The notes under the pieces were generated by a model. It was not told the origin of the DNA. It saw only the letters and a list, made by a program, of their open reading frames with translations, and made no database searches. A program made the position numbers and the translations under genes. A stretch of DNA of 64,000 nt from a virus, in IMG/VR virus record IMGVR_UViG_3300050821_008162, positions 1 to 64,000 of that record; one strand, written 5' to 3'. How positions within the stretch are numbered: the stretch's first letter is position 1; the number at the start of each line of letters is the position of its first letter. This document shows, one piece after another, positions 47,248 to 54,906 of this stretch.

Positions 47248-49028
47248 CAGTTCGCCCGGCGCGTGCCCATGGGCCGGACATAGGCGGTGGGCTTGCCGAA
47301 CCGGAAATACTGCCCGAGGCCGTTGCCCGCGAGGAGGAGCGAGAGGAAGCGCCCTGCGATTCGAAAATCGACCATACCGCCCCTGGTCATGGTCTCGGTC
47401 TCGGTGTCGATCGTTCCCTGATCGATCTCGTCGTAGGCATTGACCGTCGCGGAAACCGTCCCGGTGAGCGCAAGCCAGTCGAAGCGGACGCCGTCGACCA
47501 GCATGTTCGTCCCGCTTTCTTCCAACTCCGTCGGAGCGAGCTCCATGCTCCAGGAGATCGCGACGCCGTTGTTGTCGTAGCCCTGCTCGTGCTGGTAGAT
47601 GAAGCCGTCGGTGAAGGGGATGTAGGGCGACGTGTTGCCCTGGGTGAAGTGTGTCCCCGCGTGCCGACCCTCGTTGAGCGGCCACCAGCATTGCTGGTCG
47701 ATCGAATAGACCACCGTCTTGGTCGGGTTCTGCTGGCCCGAGACCGTGTAGCAAAACCGGATCTCGTTGAACTTTGGAATGTAAGTCGCCGTGCAGCTGT
47801 AGGCGTAGTTCTGGTCGAGCGCGTCATAGACCGCGCGGCGGATGTCCTCGACCTGCGGGATCGGGCGGACCGAGCCGTCGTACATGAAGAAGTTGTCGGT
47901 CCCCATCCAGAACGCCACGCCGTTGATGGTGACAACCGCGTTGGGACCGATGAGACCGCAGTCCTTGCCGGCAAGGGACGAGTTGTAGACGTACTGGTTG
48001 CCGGAATACTGGAAGAGATAGGCCGCAGCATCCGACCACACCATGCTGACGAAGGGCCCGAGCACGCGGCCGCCAACCAGCTTGGTTCCCTCCGTGAGGG
48101 TGCGGGTGTTCGCAGTATTCGAGGATGCGGGCGTCCAGACGGTGAAATCGCCCTGCGTGCACCACGCCACCACCATGCTCTCGCGCAGCGCAAAGACGAA
48201 CCGCTCCGGCGTCACGAAGAGGGCGCGGCAGTCGGTTGGAGCCGAGGCGTCCACCTTCACTGCGCGAGGCCACGGCTGCGCCTGCGTCGGATCGAATTGA
48301 TAGACCGTTCCGCCGTTGTAGGTCGCGACCAGGAACTTGCCGAAGTGATCGAGCGACCAGACGCGCGGCTCGATCACGATGGTCGAGCTCGAATGGGCCG
48401 AGCCGTAGGTCCCGAGGCCGTAACCACCGACGCCGTAGCCGAGGCCGAAGGCGGGGTTTTCCGTTCCTACTGAAATCTCGAACTGGTAGGCGACGGAAGC
48501 GCCGCCACCGGTGGTCGAGGCATTGGCATTGCTGCCGGCCACAAAGGTCAGGTTGTTCGAGTCGACGATGGTGGCGACGATCCATGTTCCGTTCATCGTG
48601 ACGGTGGCGACGGCGCTCGCGCCGGAGATGATGAGCGTGTCGCCTGCCTGCGCGCCATGCGCCGTGAGGGCGAACTGAACCGAGGGAGAGCCGCTCGTCG
48701 TCGTGAACGGGTTGCTGCCGGCTGTCCCGCTCGTCCGGATCGGCGTGACGTCGTTCTGCGCGAAACTCGAGTCGTAGATGTAGAGCTTGCGATAGGTGCC
48801 GGTGGCGATGAAGTTGTCGGCCTGGTTGTCGCGCCAGGCGTGAGCGATGCGGGGCTGCCCGGAGGCCGGGGTCGAGACGGCGACGATGTTGCCGCCGTTC
48901 TTCTGCGGCCTCCCGCGGACCCAGCGCACGCCATCGCTGTTGAGCCATCGCCCTTCAGCGGCTCGCTTGCTCTCGGTGAGGATCACACCCGGCGGGGGCG
49001 TGATGGTGAGAGGACGCGCAGCGGCCAT
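47247..49028 (-). CDS. P22 gp10-like tail hub / packaged-DNA stabilization protein
   Basis: A 593-residue protein. The N-terminus (TPPPGVILTESKRAAEGRWL) and repeated blade-like strands (LDHFGKFLVATYNGGTVYQF, YLFQYSGNQYVYNSS, DNFFMYDGSVRPIPQVED, VVYSIDQQCWWPLNEG) resemble the beta-propeller tail accessory protein gp10 of P22-like phages, which closes the portal after packaging. Residues about 105-185 are an inserted Thr/Ser/Gly-rich beta domain shared with the gp4-like protein. Located next to fibre and adaptor genes, as expected for a short-tail machine. It is longer than P22 gp10 partly because of the insertion. Confidence 0.78.
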   Translation of the reverse strand: MAAARPLTITPPPGVILTESKRAAEGRWLNSDGVRWVRGRPQKNGGNIVAVSTPASGQPRIAHAWRDNQADNFIATGTYRKLYIYDSSFAQNDVTPIRTSGTAGSNPFTTTSGSPSVQFALTAHGAQAGDTLIISGASAVATVTMNGTWIVATIVDSNNLTFVAGSNANASTTGGGASVAYQFEISVGTENPAFGLGYGVGGYGLGTYGSAHSSSTIVIEPRVWSLDHFGKFLVATYNGGTVYQFDPTQAQPWPRAVKVDASAPTDCRALFVTPERFVFALRESMVVAWCTQGDFTVWTPASSNTANTRTLTEGTKLVGGRVLGPFVSMVWSDAAAYLFQYSGNQYVYNSSLAGKDCGLIGPNAVVTINGVAFWMGTDNFFMYDGSVRPIPQVEDIRRAVYDALDQNYAYSCTATYIPKFNEIRFCYTVSGQQNPTKTVVYSIDQQCWWPLNEGRHAGTHFTQGNTSPYIPFTDGFIYQHEQGYDNNGVAISWSMELAPTELEESGTNMLVDGVRFDWLALTGTVSATVNAYDEIDQGTIDTETETMTRGGMVDFRIAGRFLSLLLAGNGLGQYFRFGKPTAYVRPMGTRRAN

Positions 49029-49087
49029 CAGGGCTGGACTCGCCCGGCCGACGGTGAGATGCTCGGCGTCAATCCCGGAGCCCAGTC

Positions 49088-49216
49088 ATGCGAATGGACT
49101 TTCTCGTGATCGGCCTGATCTGCTTGGCGATCGCTGGCGCATCGATTGCGCTCGATGGTGAGCCCACCTGCGTCAAACAGGGGGCCGCCTCGGTTCTTTG
49201 GCACGGCGCCTGCTGA
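49088..49216 (+). CDS. Small exported/membrane peptide on the opposite strand, 42 aa
   Basis: MRMDFLVIGLICLAIAGASI forms a hydrophobic segment; the mature part carries two Cys (EPTCVKQ ... WHGAC). A GGAG lies 7 bases upstream. It fills the only gene-sized gap in the late operon and runs against it. It could be a small secreted or membrane factor made in the lysogen, but 42-codon frames can occur by chance. Confidence 0.45.
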   Translation: MRMDFLVIGLICLAIAGASIALDGEPTCVKQGAASVLWHGAC

Positions 49217-49217
49217 C

Positions 49218-50645
49218 TCAACGCTTGATGAGGCGGTTGCAGATCGTCGCTGGCGGGACGACGTTGTGCGCACCACCGCCCGGCGGTGATGCACCGCCTC
49301 CAGTCGCTGGAACGGTCGCCGTTATGCCCGTGGTGGCGGTGCTTGTGTTAACCGTACCTGTGACTTGCAGCGCATTGTTAGCGGCAAGGCTTGAGGATGC
49401 GCCGCCTCCTGATGGGACCGTATGAAAATGCCCAGGATCGGTGATCGTGACTGGATGCGTATGCGCAGGGATTTCTCCGAACGTCAGCGTGTGCGCCTGC
49501 TCGCCGCCGGTGGCGTTGAGCTTGGTGCCGTCGATGCCCTGCGTGGTGGACTTGGTGAGGTTGCCCTTCGCCGTCCCACCAAGGTCGTCGCGGATGAACG
49601 GTGCAGCACCGCGTCGGTCCGGCAGATTGAAGGTGGTCGCGGCGTCACCCTGGCCGTAGGGCAGCGCGCGGATTGCAATGCCGGTCGCCGTTCCGGTCGC
49701 GGCCTGCGAGAGCGTCAGGGCGGTCGCGGAATTGATCGAGGCGATCGTCGTGCCGGTCGGGATGCCGGTGCCCTCGATCAGCGCCCCGACGAGACCCAAA
49801 CCCCGCAGGTCCACCGTGAGATTGTCGAGCGTCGTGTTGGTGTGGGTGTTGCCGGTGATCGCAACGCCGCCGATTGAGTTCGGCGCGATCGCGGCAAAGA
49901 GCGCGGCGTCGGTCGTGCGGTTCTTGGTCTGCCCGACGGGGAAATACCAGCCGGTCGGCTCGACGAGGCCGGAGTAATCGATCTCGGCGCCGGACGGGAT
50001 GTAGGCAACGCCCTGAACCTGGAAGGCGTTCGGCGAAAGGACATTGATGACGCTCGGGGTGGAGGCGCCAGCGCCAGTTATCTCAAGGACATCGGCGCCG
50101 TTGACCGTGACGCAAACGTCCTGCGTTCCCTTGCGGCGGATGCCGGTGCCCTGCTCGTTGAAGAAGGAAATGCCCGGGGCCGCGAGCGTGCCATCCGGGG
50201 CGAAGTATTGCGGATCGCCGAGCGAGGCAGAGCGGCCGACGAAGCAATTATTGTTGCCGTCGCACCAGACCTTGGCCCAGCCGGAGGGAATGGCGAGCGA
50301 CGCCGACCCGGACGGCGTCTTGAATGTCAGTGTGTGTCCCGCGAGCGTGCAGCCGTTGTTGACGAGCCAGATCTTCGACAGGTTCGGCACCTGCACGATC
50401 TGATTTGACGCGAGCGTGCCGGAGAGGTCGAGGATCGCGTGGATCGCCCCCGACGGCCCGGCCGGCGGCGGAGAGGCGGACAGGTCGAGCGTCCCACCCG
50501 TAACCGTCTGCGGGTTGCGCCCCGCGATCGCGAGGTCGACCTCGTCCATGACACCGGAGTTGAGCAGCGAGCCCCAGGTGTTGTTGTTGTTGCCGATGCC
50601 CTGCTTGAGCAGTCCCAGCAACGCGGTGAACGTGTCGCTCGCCAC
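49218..50645 (-). CDS. Tail fibre / collar protein
   Basis: A 475-residue protein from a GTG start. The N-terminus (WGSLLNSGVMDEVDLAIAG) is an attachment region. Residues about 214-355 hold a phage tail-collar domain (IPSGAEIDYSGLVEPTGWYF ... YGQGDAATTFNLPDRRG), interrupted by a beta insertion at about 260-328. The C-terminus has EIPAHTHPVTITDPGHFH and ends CNRLIKR, the usual end of collar-type fibres. It should contact the host receptor. The insertion is shared with the 232-residue protein at 60403. Confidence 0.85.
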   Translation of the reverse strand: MASDTFTALLGLLKQGIGNNNNTWGSLLNSGVMDEVDLAIAGRNPQTVTGGTLDLSASPPPAGPSGAIHAILDLSGTLASNQIVQVPNLSKIWLVNNGCTLAGHTLTFKTPSGSASLAIPSGWAKVWCDGNNNCFVGRSASLGDPQYFAPDGTLAAPGISFFNEQGTGIRRKGTQDVCVTVNGADVLEITGAGASTPSVINVLSPNAFQVQGVAYIPSGAEIDYSGLVEPTGWYFPVGQTKNRTTDAALFAAIAPNSIGGVAITGNTHTNTTLDNLTVDLRGLGLVGALIEGTGIPTGTTIASINSATALTLSQAATGTATGIAIRALPYGQGDAATTFNLPDRRGAAPFIRDDLGGTAKGNLTKSTTQGIDGTKLNATGGEQAHTLTFGEIPAHTHPVTITDPGHFHTVPSGGGASSSLAANNALQVTGTVNTSTATTGITATVPATGGGASPPGGGAHNVVPPATICNRLIKR

Positions 50646-51536
50646 TTACGGGATCTCCACGTCGATGATTGAGCCGCGGCGGAAGCCCTCGTTCTCGACC
50701 ATGATCGAGGACGCGAGAGCGGTGAGGCGCTGCACGAGCTTGTTGTATTCCTCGGTGTCGCGCATGAAGTCGGCCGCCGCCGCCTGGCACGCGGTGCGCA
50801 CCAGTTGCGGATAGCGGTTGGTGAGGAAATTGGTGGTGTTCGTCCCGGAGAGCTTCGCCAGCGACTGGTAGTAGATCAGGTGGCAGGAGCAATCCTGGGT
50901 GAAGGCGCCGTCGAACTTGATCGTCTCGTTCCAGATCGCCCAGCTGCGCGGGAAAGCCTGGACGAGGTTGTCGCACGAGTAGGTAGCGCCAGAACCCCCA
51001 CCCGATCCTGCCCCACTGGCGGTGGTCCCAAGCACCGTGGTGTCGACCACGAAATTGTTCACGTCGGTTATAGAGGTGATCGGGAACGTCCCGTTCGGCG
51101 TGATCCCGTTGACCGCCGTTGCACCAGCAATCGTGAACACGCCGCCCTGGTTGAAGCCGTGGCCGGCGAGATTGACGCTGACCGAGGCGGACAGGTTCGT
51201 GGTGGTGAACGGCGACGCCCCGAGGTTGCCGCTCGTGGTCGTGTAGGTGCGGCGCCGCTTGACGACGCTCTCATCCCGGTGCTGGAACTCCGTGTTCAGC
51301 GTCGGGCACCAGATTTCCCCGATCGGATCGAGGAAGCGGGCCGGCAGCACGATCTCCGAGTTGCCGGCCGGGATGCGGAAGAAATACTCCGTCATCATCT
51401 CGCGGACGCGCAGGGTGCCCCAGAGGAGCGCCTGCATTTCGTCGACGATCGTGACCTGATCGAGCTTGGTGTACGGAACCCAGTTGAGCAGGGATCCGGC
51501 AACACCTTTGCCGGCGATCAGGGTCGTATAGTCCAC
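50646..51536 (-). CDS. P22 gp4-like head-tail adaptor with inserted beta domain
   Basis: A 296-residue protein. The N-terminal (GVAGSLLNWVPYTKLDQVTI) and C-terminal (FLTNRYPQLVRTACQAAAADFMRDTEEYNK) helical parts look like the tail accessory adaptor that binds under the portal (P22 gp4 type), where helices with a RYPxL motif are common. Between them, residues about 107-187 are a Gly/Thr/Ser-rich beta domain (SPFTTTNLSASVSVNLAGHG) also present in the gp10-like protein. Adaptor identity is inferred from position and helix pattern. Confidence 0.68.
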   Translation of the reverse strand: MDYTTLIAGKGVAGSLLNWVPYTKLDQVTIVDEMQALLWGTLRVREMMTEYFFRIPAGNSEIVLPARFLDPIGEIWCPTLNTEFQHRDESVVKRRRTYTTTSGNLGASPFTTTNLSASVSVNLAGHGFNQGGVFTIAGATAVNGITPNGTFPITSITDVNNFVVDTTVLGTTASGAGSGGGSGATYSCDNLVQAFPRSWAIWNETIKFDGAFTQDCSCHLIYYQSLAKLSGTNTTNFLTNRYPQLVRTACQAAAADFMRDTEEYNKLVQRLTALASSIMVENEGFRRGSIIDVEIP

Positions 51537-51559
51537 GGGTCGGCCCCTGCCCTACCGGA

Positions 51560-52153
51560 TCAGTGCTTGAGGCTCGGGTCGGCAGGACCGAAACCGTCGA
51601 GGTAATGGCGCAGCGCCGGACCGACCTGCTCCTCGGGGACCAGTTTCTCGTCGAGCACTAGATCGATGACGAGATCCTTCTGGCGCGCGTGCACCTTGCC
51701 GTAGCGCATCTTCGCAGCCAGCTGCACGAGCCACGGCTCGTAGCGCAGCTGGCCCCGCAGCCAGGCGGCGAGGTTGACCTCCATCGCGAGCTTCTCGCGG
51801 GCCGCCGGCGAGGAGAACTCGTCCACCTGCTCCGGCTCGTCCTCGGGGACGAAGCGCGCCATGCGCTCGAGTCGCCCCTCGAGGCGCTTAGCCATCGCGT
51901 CGGTCCACGGCGGCCGGAACTGCACCGGCTTGCCCTCGGCGTCGTGGCCCGACCACGGCTGGCGCTTGCCGGAATCGGGGAACAGGCTGCCGTCGAGCGC
52001 GAACGGGAAACCGTCCTGCCAGAAGGCGATGCCGTAGTGCGGATCCTCGGGCGTGCGGTCGCCGTGCACGGTCGAGTGATCCCGACTGGGGTCGAGGGTC
52101 AGCGTCGGCAATTTGCGCGACGGCGCCTCGGCCGTCTGAAGTTCGGTGGTCAT
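51560..52153 (-). CDS. Hypothetical virion-operon protein, 197 aa
   Basis: Start at 52153 (MTTELQTAEAPSRKLPTLTL) with GGAG 6 bases upstream. The middle contains HYGIAFWQDGFPFALDGSLF and WSGHDAEGKPVQFRPPWTDA; the C-terminal half is helical. Similar small proteins precede adaptor genes in podoviruses, so it may be structural. No motif recognised. Confidence 0.68.
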   Translation of the reverse strand: MTTELQTAEAPSRKLPTLTLDPSRDHSTVHGDRTPEDPHYGIAFWQDGFPFALDGSLFPDSGKRQPWSGHDAEGKPVQFRPPWTDAMAKRLEGRLERMARFVPEDEPEQVDEFSSPAAREKLAMEVNLAAWLRGQLRYEPWLVQLAAKMRYGKVHARQKDLVIDLVLDEKLVPEEQVGPALRHYLDGFGPADPSLKH

Positions 52154-52169
52154 GTCTGCTCCGAAAATG

Positions 52170-52194
52170 AAAAGGCCCGGCGCAATGCCGGGCC
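52170..52194 (-). terminator. Hairpin terminator after the TPR-glycosyltransferase gene
   Basis: On the minus strand GGCCCGGC-ATTGC-GCCGGGCC (52174-52194) is followed by TTTTCATTTTC. A perfect 8-bp stem with T-rich tail between two late genes. Confidence 0.7.
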
Positions 52195-52225
52195 TCAAAA
52201 CGACGGATCCGCCGTCGCGCGGGTC

Positions 52226-53698
52226 TTAAGCGACCTTCGGCAGGCTGGTCGCGATGCGGGACTGGATCGAGCGCACGACGCTCGCCCAGTCGCCTTTCCG
52301 CGGCTGCCGGATCAGCAGCGCGTCGGGATACCAAGGGGTCGTGTCGCCCCACCGCCAGCAGGGCTGGTGGCACAGCATGATCCAGGTGTGGGCGCCGAGA
52401 GAGGCGGCGAGGTGCGCAACCGAAGTGTCGACGGTGATGACGATGTCGAGCCAGCCGATCGCGTGCGCGGTCTGCCGCATGTCGGTGAGCTTGTCGGAAA
52501 GGTCGGTGAGGTGCCCTGCCTTCACCAGCGCATCGAACTCGATCCGGTCGCGGTCCGGGACGTCCTTTTGCAGGGAGAAGAACTTGACCCCGGGGGTGCG
52601 CCAGAGCGGCCCGAAGGCGGCGATCGGCATCGAGCGATTTGCGTCGTTCGCCTGGCCCGGGTTACCCGCCCAGGCGATGCCGACGCGGGTGGCTGGATTG
52701 TGGAGGCTGTCGCCGATGAGCTTGCCCCAGCGGTCGCAGTCGGGGCAGTGGAACATCTGCTCGCGCGGCTCCCAGTGCGGGATGATGCCGAAGAAGCGCG
52801 GCAGCGACATGAGCGGCGAGTGCACGTCGTGCGCAGGCAGGTCCGTGTCGCTCGTCAGCAACTCGACCCCCTCGAAAGCGCCGGCGCACAGCGCGCGCAG
52901 CGCGGTGTGGACGTAGAGCAGGATGCGCGCCGGGCCCTTGTCGAGAACACGTTCCACGTAGCGCATGAACATGATCGAGTCGCCGTGGCCCTGCTCGCCC
53001 CAGAGGAGGATGGTCTTGCCGGCGAGGCTTTCGCCGTTCCAGCGCGGGGCCGTGGAGGGCATCCGGTAGATGCGCTCGCTCGACGCAAAGCGCGCCTCGT
53101 ACTCGTCCCATGCGTCGGGGTGGCCGAGGTGCAGCTTGGAGATCGCGCGGTTGTAGCGGGCATCGCGGAAATCCGGATCGCGCGAGAGCGTCGCGTCGAA
53201 CGAGGCGATGGCCTCGTGGTGACGGCCGAGCTTGTTGAGGGTGCAGCCGCGGTTGAAGTGCGCCACCGCGTTCTCCGGGACGAGAGCGAGAGCGCGATCG
53301 ATCGCGGTCAGCGCCGCGTCGTGGCGCCCGACGCGCATCAGCGTGTTGCCGAGGCTGTTCCAGGCGATGGGATTGTCGGGCTGGAGATGGGTGGAAAGCC
53401 GCAGGTCGGCCTCGGACTCGTCGTAGTGGCCGAGCTCGCCCAGAAGCGTGCCCCGGTTGGAAAGCGCCGCCACATAGCGGCGGTCGGCCTTGAGGGCTCG
53501 TTCAAACAAGTAGAGCGCCTGAAACTTGTCCTGGCCGAACAGGAGACCGCCCAGCCGGTTATAGGCCTTGGCGTTCTTCGGGTCGGCCTTGATGATGGCG
53601 CGCAGCACCTTCTCGGCGTCCGCCGGACGGCCTTCCGCCTCGAGCTTTGCGGCGAGGGCCAGTGCTTCCTCGCCGGTGAGTATCTGTTCGGTTTTCAT
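52226..53698 (-). CDS. TPR-repeat glycosyltransferase-like protein
   Basis: A 490-residue protein. Residues 10-190 are about five tetratricopeptide repeats (AEKVLRAIIKADPKNAKAYN, ALTAIDRALALVPENAVAHF). Residues about 225-480 form a GT-B-like C-terminal domain: LLWGEQGHGDSIMFMRYV, VGIAWAGNPGQANDANRSMP, LDIVITVDTSVAHLAASLGA and a WGDTTPWYPD end, as in heptosyltransferase/OGT-like proteins common in Bradyrhizobium-type chromosomes. It may glycosylate a capsid or host surface component. Hairpins lie on both sides of the gene. It is unusual in a virion operon. Confidence 0.82.
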   Translation of the reverse strand: MKTEQILTGEEALALAAKLEAEGRPADAEKVLRAIIKADPKNAKAYNRLGGLLFGQDKFQALYLFERALKADRRYVAALSNRGTLLGELGHYDESEADLRLSTHLQPDNPIAWNSLGNTLMRVGRHDAALTAIDRALALVPENAVAHFNRGCTLNKLGRHHEAIASFDATLSRDPDFRDARYNRAISKLHLGHPDAWDEYEARFASSERIYRMPSTAPRWNGESLAGKTILLWGEQGHGDSIMFMRYVERVLDKGPARILLYVHTALRALCAGAFEGVELLTSDTDLPAHDVHSPLMSLPRFFGIIPHWEPREQMFHCPDCDRWGKLIGDSLHNPATRVGIAWAGNPGQANDANRSMPIAAFGPLWRTPGVKFFSLQKDVPDRDRIEFDALVKAGHLTDLSDKLTDMRQTAHAIGWLDIVITVDTSVAHLAASLGAHTWIMLCHQPCWRWGDTTPWYPDALLIRQPRKGDWASVVRSIQSRIATSLPKVA

Positions 53699-53716
53699 GG
53701 TCTCCCCAAGCGAAAC

Positions 53717-53738
53717 GGCCCCGGCGTGTGCCGGGGCC
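53717..53738 (-). terminator. GC hairpin upstream of the TPR-glycosyltransferase gene
   Basis: On the minus strand GGCCCCGGC-ACAC-GCCGGGGCC followed by GTTTCGC, ending 18 bases before the ATG. The T-tract is poor, so it may be an attenuator or RNA-processing signal rather than a full terminator. Confidence 0.5.
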
Positions 53739-53768
53739 GCCTTCGTAGTTGTCCTCCGTCGAGAACTC

Positions 53769-54107
53769 TTAGTGGTTCTCGATGATGACGTGGTCGACCG
53801 GGCCCGCCGCGCCCACGTCCCCGTCCGCCGGCGCTTCGGCGCCGTCGAGCGAGTGCGCGAGATTGCGGGTGCCGCCGTGGAAGGCGCGCTCGTCGTCGAT
53901 GATCGACGACGGGATGTCGAGCGCGAGATCCACGTTGTCCATCGCGACTGCGGTCAGGATGCTCTGACCCTTGCGATCGACCTTCTCGTGGTGGAGGCCC
54001 TCCGACTTGCCGTGTCCGCCGGTGAGAGCCTCGGTGATGAAACCTTCGCTCCCGCGTGCGACGCGGTCCTTGCCGTAGGGGTCGTGCGGTCCAGGGCCTT
54101 TCGCCAT
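53769..54107 (-). CDS. Hypothetical acidic protein, 112 aa
   Basis: Starts MAKGPGPHDPYGKDRVARGS; AGGA lies 7 bases upstream, while an ATG 15 bases earlier is also open. The sequence is hydrophilic, His/Gly/Asp-rich with few hydrophobic residues, so probably unstructured alone. Located just after the capsid gene set, it might be a capsid decoration or linker protein. Confidence 0.65.
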   Translation of the reverse strand: MAKGPGPHDPYGKDRVARGSEGFITEALTGGHGKSEGLHHEKVDRKGQSILTAVAMDNVDLALDIPSSIIDDERAFHGGTRNLAHSLDGAEAPADGDVGAAGPVDHVIIENH

Positions 54108-54118
54108 GGCACGTCCTT

Positions 54119-54334
54119 TCATTGTTCGAATGAAGTATCCGGCCCCATGGGCGCAGGCCCGATGGCTCCGGAAACGGGTGGCGGATCGCCCTGACGCCGC
54201 GGGCTCGCCCGCGAGAGGCGAGTGAACCCATCGTGAGCCGGCGAGCCGGTGTGAACGGCGTCGTCGAACTTCTCGATCGGGTGCGGGTCGTTGAGCTTGA
54301 CCGGCTGGTTGCGCCGGCCTTGGAAGAGTCCCAT
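54119..54334 (-). CDS. Hypothetical protein, 71 aa
   Basis: Starts MGLFQGRRNQPVKLNDPHPI with GGAGG 6 bases upstream. It is Pro/Gly-rich and disordered. It lies between two capsid-associated genes. Function unknown. Confidence 0.6.
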   Translation of the reverse strand: MGLFQGRRNQPVKLNDPHPIEKFDDAVHTGSPAHDGFTRLSRASPRRQGDPPPVSGAIGPAPMGPDTSFEQ

Positions 54335-54351
54335 TGCGATCCTCCGGGATG

Positions 54352-54375
54352 AGGAAGGGGGCCGAAGCCCCCCTC
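54352..54375 (-). terminator. TTCG-loop hairpin downstream of the capsid gene pair
   Basis: On the minus strand GGGGGC-TTCG-GCCCCC, extended by GGA/TCC with one mismatch, followed by TTCCTCATCC. The T-tract is weak. It may trim or stabilise the capsid messages rather than terminate fully. Confidence 0.45.
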
Positions 54376-54378
54376 CGG

Positions 54379-54876
54379 TTACTGGAACGAGATGCCGTGC
54401 CAGTCGATGAGGACCTTCACCAAGCCACCGCCGGCCGGCGTACCGCCGGTGCCGGCAAGATCGGTGATGACGAAGTTGGTGTCCTTCGGGATGCGCCCAC
54501 CCCACGCGCGGAAGTTCGCATCGAGCGGATAGCCGTCGAGCTCCACGTGGTGGGCGAAGTCCTGAAGGTTGCGCGGCGGGTTGCCGGTGATGGCTTCCTG
54601 CGACGCGCGATGGATGCCGGTGGCGTAGCCGAGGATGGCGGTCGTGCCGAGCCGATAGCGACCATAGGTCGAATCGGCCGACGACGTGCCAACGTCGATC
54701 TCCGGAACCGTGGTCGTGCCGACCAGAGAGGTCGCCACGTCAACCATGATGTCGCGCACGAAACCGGTGCAGCCCTTCGGGCCGATCATGTTGTGCGTGA
54801 CGGTGGTGGCGCCGAAGGTCGTGTCGTTGAAAACGTACTCTTCCTTCTGCACCGAGCCAGCGTGATCGTAAGACAT
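54379..54876 (-). CDS. Putative capsid-associated protein, 165 aa
   Basis: Immediately after the major capsid gene (30-base gap). Beta-rich sequence: GATTVTHNMIGPKGCTGFVR, TSLVGTTTVPEIDVGTSS, and a C-terminal GGGLVKVLIDWHGISFQ. The place and beta composition fit a head decoration or cement protein in N4-gp56-type capsids. No direct homology recognised. Confidence 0.68.
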   Translation of the reverse strand: MSYDHAGSVQKEEYVFNDTTFGATTVTHNMIGPKGCTGFVRDIMVDVATSLVGTTTVPEIDVGTSSADSTYGRYRLGTTAILGYATGIHRASQEAITGNPPRNLQDFAHHVELDGYPLDANFRAWGGRIPKDTNFVITDLAGTGGTPAGGGLVKVLIDWHGISFQ

Positions 54877-54906
54877 TGTGTCTGTCTCCTTTTCCTGCTG
54901 GCCCGA

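Noticed and set aside
49028-49294. Minus-strand 88-codon frame over the gap between the gp10-like and fibre genes
   Set aside because: It overlaps the end of the fibre gene, is Arg/Ser-rich without hydrophobic core and has no ribosome site. The plus-strand 42-codon frame fits the gap better.
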